From positions 124,001-188,000 of the forward strand of contig NZ_FRXN01000003.1 in NCBI RefSeq assembly GCF_900148515.1: a stretch of DNA of 64,000 bases, given 5' to 3'. The translations under genes were made by a program, and so were the position numbers. The notes beneath the pieces were generated by a model. It made no database searches and was not told where the DNA came from. It saw only the letters and a program-made list of their open reading frames with translations. Below, piece after piece: positions 47,158 through 55,790 of the stretch. The stretch's first letter is position 1. Each line of letters begins with the position of its first letter. Source of the stretch: Algoriphagus zhangzhouensis (GTDB lineage Bacteria > Bacteroidota > Bacteroidia > Cytophagales > Cyclobacteriaceae).

Positions 47158-47730
47158 ATGCTCTCTTTTATACACTTAATAGAAAGAAATATATCAGGTA
47201 AAAAAGTATTGATCCTGTTTATCCTAACAAACCTGGTTTACATTGCTATGCTTGGGGTTACGATCCCAAATACAATGGAATATGCCAAGGGAATGAAGTT
47301 GCTAGACATGATACCTACAGGCTATGACTGGGAATATGTAAATGAACTTTTCACAAACTTGGGAGAGGAAGGAAGATCTGTATACTTAACAAACCAAATC
47401 CCATTGGATATGATATACCCTCTTTTATTTGGTGCATCATACTGCCTCCTGCTAGGCTATTTTCTCAAGAAACTTCAAAAGCTTAAGTCTCCTTATTCCT
47501 ATTTGTGCCTATTCCCAATTATTGCTGGATTTTCAGATTATTTGGAGAATATAGGGATAATCATGATGTTGAAAAGCTTCCCGGAAATTTCAGAAGCCCT
47601 AGTAAACATCACCAATACATTCTCAATCACCAAAAGTGTGTTGACAAGTCTCTATTTTGTGATTTTAACCATTGTTCTTATCAGCTTTGGTATACAGGCG
47701 ATCAAAGAAAGGACTGCTAAAGCATCCTAA
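47158..47730 (+). CDS. Hypothetical four-helix membrane protein
   Basis: 190 residues. About four membrane helices are visible: VLILFILTNLVYIAMLGVTI, MIYPLLFGASYCLLLGYFL, a third around YLCLFPIIAGFSDYLENIGIIMM and a last SLYFVILTIVLISFG. The polar motif DYLENIG inside the third helix is striking and resembles a conserved membrane-embedded site. I do not recognise a named family. A 116-base gap precedes the gene. Confidence 0.65.
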   Translation: MLSFIHLIERNISGKKVLILFILTNLVYIAMLGVTIPNTMEYAKGMKLLDMIPTGYDWEYVNELFTNLGEEGRSVYLTNQIPLDMIYPLLFGASYCLLLGYFLKKLQKLKSPYSYLCLFPIIAGFSDYLENIGIIMMLKSFPEISEALVNITNTFSITKSVLTSLYFVILTIVLISFGIQAIKERTAKAS

Positions 47731-47864
47731 AAACAAATATTTACCTCTCTCAAAAAATCTTACAGATAAGTTAATATTTAAAAATAAGTTAATGGTGATC
47801 AATATCTGAGTACCCAAATTGATGAATCACCATGACCTTAATTAAACCTCCCCATTTCCTGATC

Positions 47865-48821
47865 ATGCTAAAGAAATCAAGCCTTTATTTCTTTTTACTA
47901 TTAATCATTTCAAGCTGTAAATTGACATCAAAACCTTCAAATCCAGTACTTGAACAAGGGGATGGATACGTCGAAGTCGAAGGCGGGAAAATCTGGTATG
48001 GAATTATGGGCAATGGGAATAAGCCTCCTTTGCTTTGCCTTCACGGAGGCCCAGGAGGAACAGGAAAGAGGTTTTATAACCTATCTGAAATATCAAAAGA
48101 GCGACCTGTCATCTTTTTCGATCAGTTAGGTTCAGGTAGATCTGACCATCATCAGGACACTACACTATTGAAGGTCGAAAACTTTGTGGAGCAAGTGAAA
48201 GCACTGAAAACAGCTTTAAACCTAAATGAATTTTACTTGGTCGGAAGCTCTTGGGGAACCGCTTTGGGGCTAGAGTACTATTTGGCATACCCAGAAGGCG
48301 TTAAGGGCATCATTTTCAACAGCCCTTATTTTAGCACCTCCATTTGGACAGAGGATGCTGCAAAACTTGTAGCAAATCTTCCCGATTCTATCCAAACTGC
48401 AATCCATATTGCTGAAAGAGATAGCCTTTTTAACACAGATTCTTACAATGCTGCTAACACCTTCTTTGCTAGTAAACATGGGAGAAGAAAAGAACCAGTG
48501 AAACACCCATTTGACACAGTTCCTTCCAACGGTAACACATTTATCTATAACTACATGTGGGGACCAAGTGAATTCACAGCTACAGGAACTTTAAGGAATT
48601 ACGATAATGTAAAAAGTCTTCAAAAAGTAAAAGTTCCAACCCTATTCACTACTGGAGAATTTGACGAGGCCCGCCCTGAAACAGTCAAAATGCTTAGTGA
48701 GATGGTCGATGATTCCCAGTTTGTTGTAATCCCAGACGCTGGACATTCCACTCTAAATGACAATAGAGAGGCTGTGGTAAAAGCAATTCAAGAATTCCTG
48801 GAAAGTCAAAAGGAAAATTAA
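47865..48821 (+). CDS. Proline-iminopeptidase-like lipoprotein (S33 alpha/beta hydrolase)
   Basis: 318 residues from the ATG at 47865, which starts a lipoprotein signal (LYFFLLLIISSC). The hydrolase core has the oxyanion HGGPGG (LCLHGGPGGTGKRF), the nucleophile Ser in VGSSWGTALGLEYY, the acid in TGEFDEARPETV and the His in PDAGHSTLND. HGGPGG with GxSWG is typical of S33 proline iminopeptidases, which remove N-terminal proline from peptides. It is exported and lipid-anchored, so it would act on periplasmic or outer-surface peptides. A longer start at 47832 is less likely. Confidence 0.88.
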   Translation: MLKKSSLYFFLLLIISSCKLTSKPSNPVLEQGDGYVEVEGGKIWYGIMGNGNKPPLLCLHGGPGGTGKRFYNLSEISKERPVIFFDQLGSGRSDHHQDTTLLKVENFVEQVKALKTALNLNEFYLVGSSWGTALGLEYYLAYPEGVKGIIFNSPYFSTSIWTEDAAKLVANLPDSIQTAIHIAERDSLFNTDSYNAANTFFASKHGRRKEPVKHPFDTVPSNGNTFIYNYMWGPSEFTATGTLRNYDNVKSLQKVKVPTLFTTGEFDEARPETVKMLSEMVDDSQFVVIPDAGHSTLNDNREAVVKAIQEFLESQKEN

Positions 48822-48944
48822 ACAATGATATTGTGAACAAGTAGGCAAATTTATTTTTGGAGCCCTTACTTTTGAAAAGTTAAGAACTATAAACAGAAAT
48901 ATTATTTGTTGTTTTTTTTTAAATAAAGCTCTCCAAAGCGAAAA

Positions 48945-48984
48945 GCATTCAGGATTAATCACTATTAGGGAATCCTGAAGGCTT
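48945..48984 (-). terminator. Hairpin overlapping the stop of the group I globin
   Basis: TTCAGGATT (48948-48956) and AATCCTGAA (48971-48979) form a perfect 9-bp stem, extended with AAGC/GCTT after a mismatch. The loop is 14 bases. It overlaps the globin stop (48983-48985) and on the - strand is followed by only a short T run (CTTTTCGCTTT), so termination may be weak. Confidence 0.55.
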
Positions 48985-49357
48985 ATTGTCCAATAATCAT
49001 TCCTTTCAAGGACCATAGGATTTCCAGTACATCCTTTTTGGTTTGGGCATTTTTCCCATGCTTATCCAATATTAATAATATATCCTCCATAGTTTCCATA
49101 TATTCTGAAGCGCTGATGTTCATCCCTTTATGGGTAGTTACCATGTCTTTTCCGGTATAATCTAGAGGACCACCACTTCCTGCTGTGAAGAATTCAACTG
49201 TATGTGATTTTATCCTCGACAAATTTTTAGGTTGTTCCAAATAAGGAGTAAATCGTGCTGAAATAACAGGATTGTTCAAATGTGCATCTACCACATCATC
49301 AACAATTTTTTCTATCCCTTTTACCCCTCCTAATCTTTCAAATAATGACTCCGACAT
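48983..49357 (-). CDS. Group I truncated haemoglobin
   Basis: About 124 residues from the ATG at 49357 (MSESLFERLGGVKGIE); an ATG 13 codons earlier is an alternative. Group I features are FERLGG at the start, the YTGKDM motif, the proximal His in TTHKGMNIS, and the C-terminal LLILDKHGK. These small globins bind oxygen and often detoxify nitric oxide; some are electron carriers. The gene is single, convergent with the S33 peptidase gene and downstream of the DUF4242 AraC-type regulator gene. The window also has a group III globin at 7674-8066. Confidence 0.92.
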   Translation of the reverse strand: MSESLFERLGGVKGIEKIVDDVVDAHLNNPVISARFTPYLEQPKNLSRIKSHTVEFFTAGSGGPLDYTGKDMVTTHKGMNISASEYMETMEDILLILDKHGKNAQTKKDVLEILWSLKGMIIGQ

Positions 49358-49479
49358 GGTATTGGCTTTAATGGTTGTTAAAAGTTTTATTTCCATTCAA
49401 AATTACCATTTGCTAAAGAGCTGTACTATCACTTTCAAACCAAAAGCTTGTAAAATTTGACCAAATAAAAGTAGAATCT

Positions 49480-50580
49480 TTAAATCAGTTGGGCGTGAAT
49501 AGCAGTTTGGTAATCTTTTGGAGAAACTCCATACATGCCTCGAAAGCATTTGGAGAAATAGGAAGAACTAGAAAAGCCACATAAAAAACCTGTTTCAGAA
49601 ATAGAACTAGGATTACCTTCAAGGATTTTTAAAGACCTTTCAAGTCTATATTTTTTGAGAAAATAATTGGGAGACATTTCTGCCAAATTCATACAATTTC
49701 GATAGGCCTGAGACCTACTATACCCCAAATTGCTTGCAAAAGAATCAATTCTTAATTCTGAATTAGAAAAATTACCTTCCAAATACTCGAAGAACTTTTC
49801 AAAAAAAATCATTTCAACCACACTGATACTCTTTTCCTTATTCGGATTAAGGTTAATTTCTAAAGAATCGGCTTCATATAGTTTTTGTACTTCAGGAGAA
49901 ACGGAAAATTCTTTACCGATTTCACTTAGTCGCTTGGAAGTACGAATTGTATCTTCGAAGATTAATTTGTTTCCATCAACGGGCAATCCTGAATCTAACC
50001 CCAAACTAAAACTTAGACTGGGAATTGATTGACCAATTGAAGCCTGAAGCTTTTCTCCACACTGGATAGCAATCTGAGCTTGGGTAAATGAAACAAGAAA
50101 ACTCGTGCTCTCCTGCTGTACCAAATCTCCATGGAATTCATTGACAATCTTCACCACCATACCCTTTAGCTTTCTAACCATAGAAGGTAATCTTTCAATC
50201 TGATTTTTGCTTTGCCTTCTGATTTGAATTTGAATTGAAAGCAGAAACCGATAGGCTGGTTCGTCAATTATATTCAATTTATGGCTCGGATTTGTCACTG
50301 GGTCGCCCAACCTTCCAAGAAAAGATTCAACAAGATCCGGATTCACCTCAATAATTGAGTGTGGTAATTCTCCATGTGAATGTTCGTGCATTTTATACAC
50401 AGACTCGGCATTTGGAGCTTCAACTAAACAGAATGCAGTTTTTCGCTTATCATCAAACCAATAAGTCAACCCGCGACAATTGTAATTATGTTGGATCTTT
50501 AGATCTTCTTGATGTAGATGAGCAACACTTTCGGCAGTTACTTCTTTAGATACATCATGACGATCCATATATATAGGCAT
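49480..50580 (-). CDS. AraC-type regulator with DUF4242 and cyclase-homology-like domains
   Basis: 366 residues from the ATG at 50580 (MPIYMDRHDV). Three parts are visible. Residues 1-90 match DUF4242 (SCO4226-like, nickel-binding in one studied member): TYWFDDKRKTAFCLVEAPNA and MHEHSHGELPHSIIEV. Residues ~120-240 resemble a degenerate class III nucleotide cyclase domain (KLKGMVVKIVNEFHGDLVQQ, FLVSFTQAQIAIQCGEKLQ, SLGLDSGLPVDGNK), but the catalytic metal Asp pair is absent. Residues ~265-366 are an AraC helix-turn-helix (LGYSRSQAYRNCMNL, SISETGFLCGFSSSSYFSKCFR). It may sense a metal or small ligand; the target is unknown. Confidence 0.85.
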   Translation of the reverse strand: MPIYMDRHDVSKEVTAESVAHLHQEDLKIQHNYNCRGLTYWFDDKRKTAFCLVEAPNAESVYKMHEHSHGELPHSIIEVNPDLVESFLGRLGDPVTNPSHKLNIIDEPAYRFLLSIQIQIRRQSKNQIERLPSMVRKLKGMVVKIVNEFHGDLVQQESTSFLVSFTQAQIAIQCGEKLQASIGQSIPSLSFSLGLDSGLPVDGNKLIFEDTIRTSKRLSEIGKEFSVSPEVQKLYEADSLEINLNPNKEKSISVVEMIFFEKFFEYLEGNFSNSELRIDSFASNLGYSRSQAYRNCMNLAEMSPNYFLKKYRLERSLKILEGNPSSISETGFLCGFSSSSYFSKCFRGMYGVSPKDYQTAIHAQLI

Positions 50581-50948
50581 AGATTCAATTATCAGGGTGA
50601 TGGGCAATATATACTTTATTTATTTAACAGGACCATAAACGCCTTAAAACCAGAATCCTAATAGGTAGGACATATGCAAAGAGCAAATTGGAGTATAGAA
50701 GATTTTACTTCAAAGAAGGACCCAAGTTAGATGTTAAGTTAAAAAAGTGTCAGTGACAAATTAATATATAGGGAATAATATTTCTAGTCCAAAAATCACT
50801 ATTTCGATCTAACCGACAATTATTTAATTAAAGTGAAGAATCTGAATCCATAGAGCTTCAATAACCATAATTAATCTAATAGGAAATTCGGGTTTTTATT
50901 ATCCAATGCATTTGAACACCTTTAAAATTAAACAATGTCTTAAACCAT
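50581..50948. other. Gene-free intergenic stretch of 368 bases
   Basis: AT-rich and without a supported gene. It holds the upstream regions of two divergent genes. A short open stretch from 50673 (MQRANWSIEDF) stops after 18 codons and matches no family. No clear hairpin, repeat or TAnnTTTG box was found. Confidence 0.6.
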
Positions 50949-51608
50949 ATGAAAAGCTTCCAAGTATCTTTACTTTTTATCCTGATCGCTTTTTGCTCTT
51001 GCAAAGACACCAAAAAATCCATTCCTGAAAATCCTTCAATTTCCAAAAGACTTGAAATTTTCAATATTGTTCATGTAGATTCAACAAAAAACTCAAATCG
51101 AGAAGAATTTTTAGACACCCAATTTGAATATTCAGATTCTTTAGGCAATTCTTTATTAATCCTGAACAGCTTTCCAAAAGGAGGACAGAAATACACCGAC
51201 CCTCAAGGAAACAACTATGTATATGCAGTTTTTTGGACAAAATTTCTTAATAAGACAGACCGACCAGTTGACATCAAAATAAACTTGCCATCAGAGGATC
51301 AAGAGCTTTCTAGCTCACAAGAAATCCGATATAAACTGTTCCTACCTCCTACCAAAATGTCTGATGATAAAATTCACCAAATGAATTATGGACTGTCTAA
51401 CACGGATTTCATTTTAGACCGAATTCTTAGCCAAGAAACTCAACTGGATAAGTCTATCCAACCTAATGAAACTGAAATATTTTATGTAATTGTATTGACT
51501 AGTCAAGGTGTAGACGGAACGATTCGAGCAGGCTTAGAACTAGAAAATCAGAATCTATTTTATAAGGTAAATCAGAAGAGAATTTCAGTTGGAACCATCC
51601 AATTTTAA
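50949..51608 (+). CDS. Hypothetical lipoprotein
   Basis: 219 residues with an SPII signal (VSLLFILIAFCSC). The mature part has a beta-rich pattern: EYSDSLGNSLLILNSFPKGG, YVYAVFWTKFLNKTDRPVDI and NETEIFYVIVLTSQGVDG. I recognise no family. It should be anchored in the outer or inner membrane on the periplasmic side. It is a single gene, divergent from the AraC-type regulator over 368 bases. A weak terminator lies further downstream at 51846-51869. Confidence 0.75.
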   Translation: MKSFQVSLLFILIAFCSCKDTKKSIPENPSISKRLEIFNIVHVDSTKNSNREEFLDTQFEYSDSLGNSLLILNSFPKGGQKYTDPQGNNYVYAVFWTKFLNKTDRPVDIKINLPSEDQELSSSQEIRYKLFLPPTKMSDDKIHQMNYGLSNTDFILDRILSQETQLDKSIQPNETEIFYVIVLTSQGVDGTIRAGLELENQNLFYKVNQKRISVGTIQF

Positions 51609-51845
51609 AGATAGCATCAAACCTATCAAAAGTAGAAAACATGACTTGTCCCAATTCCGGTGAACCACTTGAACAGGGAAAAGCTAAAATTCATGTAACT
51701 CCTCTAAACTTTTTCAAAGTAGGTTTTTCATTTCAGCACTTTCTTTCAAATCAATGTCCTAAAAAAATCAATTTTCAAATAGCGGTTCACCAGATGACGC
51801 TTGGAGCTGCTAAGCCTATGAATTGATTATATTAAAAAACAGAAG

Positions 51846-51869
51846 GAAGGATTGACCTTCATCTTTTTT
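51846..51869 (+). terminator. Weak intrinsic terminator
   Basis: GAAGG-ATTGA-CCTTC (51846-51860), then ATC and six T residues. The stem is only 5 bp. It lies 237 bases after the lipoprotein stop and 23 bases before the CPBP gene, so it could end transcripts from upstream. Confidence 0.5.
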
Positions 51870-51892
51870 GAACACCTAACCAAAAAACCTAA

Positions 51893-52579
51893 ATGCTGGG
51901 CATCTTATTTGGTTTCATAATTTCTTGGCTACTCCTATATGTTTTTGAGAAGAAAAGTATTCTTGCTTTAGGCTTTTTACCATTTGGGAAACGGTTTTTT
52001 CAATTCATTTCTGGTTTTCTGATTACAGGTTTTCTTTGTGTGCTTGCCCAGGTATTTGAATCCTACCTCCAATCCTCTTCTTGGGTTATTAATGATCAAA
52101 TCTCTTCCAGTCTGATCCTAAATTCCTTTTGGTGGGATTTCAAATCAGTCCTAACTGAAGAATTGATTTTTAGGGGGGCAATTCTTTATATCCTTATCCA
52201 TAAAATTGGTAATTCGAAAAGCATATTGATTTCTGCCATCGCATTTGGCGTATATCATTGGTTCTCCTATGGAATACTTGGAAATACTCTACCGATGGTA
52301 CTGATTTTTTTGGGGACAGGATTGATGGGGTATTCCTGGGCTTTGGCGTTTGCAAAAACAAAATCAATCATGTTTCCATTTGGACTTCATTTAGGTTGGA
52401 ACTTCGTTTATAATACGGTTTTCTCAAAAGGTCCTCTTGGCGAAACAATCCTTATTTCATCCGGTGGCAAGGAGCTTTCTGATTGGGTATCTTTATTGAA
52501 TTTTTCTACAGGGATGTTCATCGTCCCTGCTATTCTTATTATCTATGTCCATTATTTTGTTGCCAAAGAAAAGTCTTGA
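51893..52579 (+). CDS. CPBP-family intramembrane metalloprotease
   Basis: 228 residues with about six to seven membrane helices. The CPBP (CAAX protease, ABI) motifs are visible: EELIFRG (LTEELIFRGAIL, motif 1), FGVYHWFSYG (motif 2, FxxxH) and FGLHLGWNFVY (motif 3, HxxxN). These Glu and His residues bind a catalytic zinc-like metal within the membrane. In bacteria, members cut prenylated-peptide-like or bacteriocin-related substrates, or serve as immunity proteins. No bacteriocin gene was found next to it. It is a single gene in a loosely packed region. Confidence 0.92.
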   Translation: MLGILFGFIISWLLLYVFEKKSILALGFLPFGKRFFQFISGFLITGFLCVLAQVFESYLQSSSWVINDQISSSLILNSFWWDFKSVLTEELIFRGAILYILIHKIGNSKSILISAIAFGVYHWFSYGILGNTLPMVLIFLGTGLMGYSWALAFAKTKSIMFPFGLHLGWNFVYNTVFSKGPLGETILISSGGKELSDWVSLLNFSTGMFIVPAILIIYVHYFVAKEKS

Positions 52580-52687
52580 AAATTGGAATTTGAAAAGAAC
52601 AATAAAGCAAACCTCCAAGCGTAGAACCCCTTGAAATTCATTATATTATTACCTGAAAAGAGGATTAATTAAAATCTTGAATTTCAA

Positions 52688-53062
52688 ATGAAAAAATATT
52701 TGAAGCTAATTCCATTTTTGATTGGCCTATTCATAGGCATCATTACGTATTGGTTTCAACCCTACAATCAAACCGAGTTGGGGGGAATAAGCATCTGGTT
52801 GATAATAGGTGCTTTATCATTCATTGGAGCATTGATTTTCTCTTTTTTGAATGAGCCAAAAGCTTTCAGGTTAGCTTTTTTTATTAGCCTTGGTGTTCTA
52901 CTTGCAAACTTGATACGGATCTTCTATGACATTCAATTTTGGGATCCTACTTCTCACAATTTGGCTCCATTCGAATTAATCTTCGCCTTTGTTTGCAGCT
53001 TCCCTTCAGCCCTTGTTGGAGCATATATAGGTGCTTTCATTCCTATTTCTTTTAAGTCCTAG
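52688..53062 (+). CDS. Small membrane protein of unknown function
   Basis: 124 residues. Four membrane helices fill most of the protein (YLKLIPFLIGLFIGIITYWF; IWLIIGALSFIGALIFSFL; FRLAFFISLGVLLANLIRIFY; LIFAFVCSFPSALVGAYIGAF). No family recognised. It ends 5 bases before the amidohydrolase gene, so the two are likely co-transcribed. It could be an accessory membrane protein, but nothing in the sequence shows a function. Confidence 0.75.
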   Translation: MKKYLKLIPFLIGLFIGIITYWFQPYNQTELGGISIWLIIGALSFIGALIFSFLNEPKAFRLAFFISLGVLLANLIRIFYDIQFWDPTSHNLAPFELIFAFVCSFPSALVGAYIGAFIPISFKS

Positions 53063-53067
53063 AATCA

Positions 53068-54465
53068 ATGTCAGCTTTCAAAAAGCTCTTCTTTATTGGT
53101 ATTTGTATTTTTTTGAATTCTTGTTTAAAAGAAAAGCAAGCAGCCCTACTCATTTCAAATATCACGATTATTGATATCGAAACAGGAAGTCTTTTGAGCA
53201 ATAAAGACATTTGGATTGAAGGGGAACGAATAAATAAAATTGAGGACCATGACCCTACTAGAAAAAGTCTTCAATTTCTAGATGGAACAAATCAATTCGT
53301 AATCCCTAGCCTCTGGGATATGCATGCTCACATAGTTGATTACTCGTGGGTTCCTGACTTGTACACCTCTCTAGGAGTGACTGGATTGAGGGTAATGCAT
53401 GGAGATTCTTCCCGAATGAACGACATCCTTCTCAACAGAAAAGATGGTTTTTACAAAGGGTTCGAGTTTTTATATTCTAGTCCTATTACTGATGGACCCG
53501 GTGACAATTGGCCAGGCACCGAAATCGCTTCTTCCCCTGAGGAAGGTCGCAGCCTAGTGCAAAAATATGTTGAAACAGGGTATGATTTTGTGAAAATTTA
53601 TCATCACCTGGATCATGAAACCTACCTAGCCATAGTAGATGAGTGCAAAAAACTTGATATCCCTTTTGCTGGACATGTGCCCAATATGCTGACAACACAA
53701 GAAGTAATAAAAACTGGCCAAAAAAGTATTGAACATTGGTTAGGATTGGAGCATGCCCTTCCAAACCCCAGCTTTATGGAGACGCAATTTTCAAACTATG
53801 ACACATACGCTCATTTTCTAAATGAATTTTTAGAAAGGTATGATAGCAGTCTAATAGAAAAGGTTCTTGATGTAACCAAGTCTGACCAAACATGGTTTTG
53901 CCCAACATTGATCACAACTAAAAACAGTGCTTATTCAATCGCATATGATTCTATTTTCAGGCATGATGAACGATTAAAATTTATTCCATCAGAAGAACAA
54001 GAGTATTGGTTTGGAGATTTAACAGAAGACGAAACTCCAGCCTATTTACAGATCCCAGAAGAATTCAATCAAGCGGAAATAGCATTCTTCAAGTTGCATA
54101 TGACCATCTTAAAAAAGATGCTAGACAATGGATCTAAGTTCTTAGCAGGAACAGATACAAGCTCCCCAAATGTTTATCCTGGGTTTAGCCTCCATGAGGA
54201 ATTGCAACTTTTCGTTGAGGCAGGTTTTTCTGAATTGGAAGCTTTACAAACGGCAACTCTTAACCCCGCAATATTTGCACAAAGAGAAAATGATTTGGGA
54301 ACTATTGAGCAAGGAAAAATTGCCAACCTCCTGATTCTTGATCAAAACCCTTTGGTAAATATTGAAAACACTCTAACCATCGATGGACTCATAAGAAGAG
54401 GAATGTATTTTGATAAGGAAACTTTAGAAAGTTTGAGAAATTTGGAAGAAAGAACCTCTAACTAA
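53068..54465 (+). CDS. Amidohydrolase lipoprotein
   Basis: 465 residues with a lipoprotein signal (FFIGICIFLNSC). The amidohydrolase (metal-dependent TIM barrel) motifs are: DMHAH (first metal site), FVKIYHH (Lys of the bridging position), FAGHVPN (His), SIEHWLG (His) and LAGTDTSSP (the catalytic Asp). The C-terminus has NDLGTIEQGKIANLLILDQNPL, as in imidazolonepropionase-like and dipeptidase-like members. Its substrate (a cyclic amide or dipeptide) is unknown. Being exported, it would act on external compounds. It follows a small membrane-protein gene by 5 bases. Confidence 0.92.
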   Translation: MSAFKKLFFIGICIFLNSCLKEKQAALLISNITIIDIETGSLLSNKDIWIEGERINKIEDHDPTRKSLQFLDGTNQFVIPSLWDMHAHIVDYSWVPDLYTSLGVTGLRVMHGDSSRMNDILLNRKDGFYKGFEFLYSSPITDGPGDNWPGTEIASSPEEGRSLVQKYVETGYDFVKIYHHLDHETYLAIVDECKKLDIPFAGHVPNMLTTQEVIKTGQKSIEHWLGLEHALPNPSFMETQFSNYDTYAHFLNEFLERYDSSLIEKVLDVTKSDQTWFCPTLITTKNSAYSIAYDSIFRHDERLKFIPSEEQEYWFGDLTEDETPAYLQIPEEFNQAEIAFFKLHMTILKKMLDNGSKFLAGTDTSSPNVYPGFSLHEELQLFVEAGFSELEALQTATLNPAIFAQRENDLGTIEQGKIANLLILDQNPLVNIENTLTIDGLIRRGMYFDKETLESLRNLEERTSN

Positions 54466-54566
54466 GGGCCGGCTTTAGGTCAATTCATTCTTAAAACAAC
54501 TTTTACTGATCACCTACCGTAATTTTGGGATATATTTAAAATTCACCCACCTACAAAATCCCAAGA

Positions 54567-55739
54567 ATGAATAAACCCATCTTAACTTTTCTTTTTGTCC
54601 TTTTTGGATTCACACCACTATTTTCCCAAGACATCGATCCAATTACAATTGGCACCAAACACAAAATTCACTCAACAATTCTCAATGAAGAAAGAGAATA
54701 TTGGATCAACCTGCCTGAATCCTATGATGATGAAGGTACTTCCTACAAAAAATATCCACTTTTAATTATTCTGGACGGAAATCTTCATTTCCAATCCATC
54801 ACCGGGGCAGTCAATTACATGAGTTCCGGATACAATGGAAACTTAAGAATTCCCGAAATGATTGTGGTAGCTATTCAAAATATAAATAGAAGAAGAGATT
54901 TCACTCCGGATAAAATCGTGACTTCTCGTCCCAATGATAGCGGTGGTGGAGAAAACTTTTTGAGTTTTTTGGAGAAGGAGTTAATCCCTGAATTGGATAA
55001 AAACTTCAGAACAACGCCCTATCGAATTCTATTTGGCCATTCACTAGGTGGACTTTTGGCAACCCACGCTTACATGAAAGAACACACACTTTTCAATTCA
55101 TTTATTGCTGTGGATCCAAGCTTTGGTACTTGGGACGACGAAACTATGGATCAAAAATTAGAAGCTCTTACTGAAAACTCCTTTGATAGATACCTTTACA
55201 TTGCCACGGCCAATTGGGGCAAAAGAAACATCAGAAACAGAGACAGGCATGTGCGCTTATTTGAGTCTTTGAACAGTAAATGTGAAGGGGAATTTCCTGC
55301 AAAACTGGAATATTTTCAAGATGAAAATCACGGATCGGTTCCTCAGATTGCATTTTATAACGGTATCTCCGCGATTTTTGAGGGATATGGAATTTATTAC
55401 CGAGATATTGAAAGTAAAGATCAATTAGACGAAAACTTCAAAGCCCTATCCAATCGTCTTTCTTTTGACTTTTACCCTACTGAACAATTGGTCAATCGAA
55501 TTGGATACACTTTCCTTCAAAGTAGGAATGATGTTGAAAAAACTAAGGCTTTGGATTTTTTCATTCTAAATACAGAGTACTATCCTAATTCCTACAATGC
55601 TTTCGATAGTTTGGGAGAGGCCTATGAAATGCTTGGCAACCTTTCAAAAGCGATTGAAAACTACCAGAAATCATTAGCTCTCAACCCCGATAATAAACAC
55701 GCTGCCAATAGAATATCTAACCTAAAGGAAAATATGTAA
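54567..55739 (+). CDS. Secreted esterase (IroE/EstD type) with TPR tail
   Basis: 390 residues with a signal peptide (ILTFLFVLFGFTPLFSQ). The esterase PF00756 core has PLLIILDGNLHFQSITGAVNYM, the nucleophile Ser in FGHSLGGLLATHAY, SRPNDSGGGENFLSFLEKEL and the His in DENHGSVPQIAFY. The C-terminal ~70 residues form TPR-like helices (NSYNAFDSLGEAYEMLGN, SKAIENYQKSLALNPDNKHA). Family members cleave siderophore, feruloyl or other esters. The TPR tail may hold partners. It is a single gene; nothing nearby shows a siderophore pathway. Confidence 0.9.
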   Translation: MNKPILTFLFVLFGFTPLFSQDIDPITIGTKHKIHSTILNEEREYWINLPESYDDEGTSYKKYPLLIILDGNLHFQSITGAVNYMSSGYNGNLRIPEMIVVAIQNINRRRDFTPDKIVTSRPNDSGGGENFLSFLEKELIPELDKNFRTTPYRILFGHSLGGLLATHAYMKEHTLFNSFIAVDPSFGTWDDETMDQKLEALTENSFDRYLYIATANWGKRNIRNRDRHVRLFESLNSKCEGEFPAKLEYFQDENHGSVPQIAFYNGISAIFEGYGIYYRDIESKDQLDENFKALSNRLSFDFYPTEQLVNRIGYTFLQSRNDVEKTKALDFFILNTEYYPNSYNAFDSLGEAYEMLGNLSKAIENYQKSLALNPDNKHAANRISNLKENM

Positions 55740-55790
55740 ATTCCGCTGAAAGGATTTAAAGCCTATTTTTCAAATTAAATAGAAACCGCC

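Noticed and set aside
51641..51826. 61-residue reading frame with MTCPNSGEPLEQGKAKI
   Set aside because: No family pattern, no promoter or start signal, and it lies in an AT-rich gap. It could be a relic, but nothing supports a gene.
54472..54490. GC-rich near-palindrome after the amidohydrolase gene
   Set aside because: Central mismatches and no T run, so neither a terminator nor a convincing operator.
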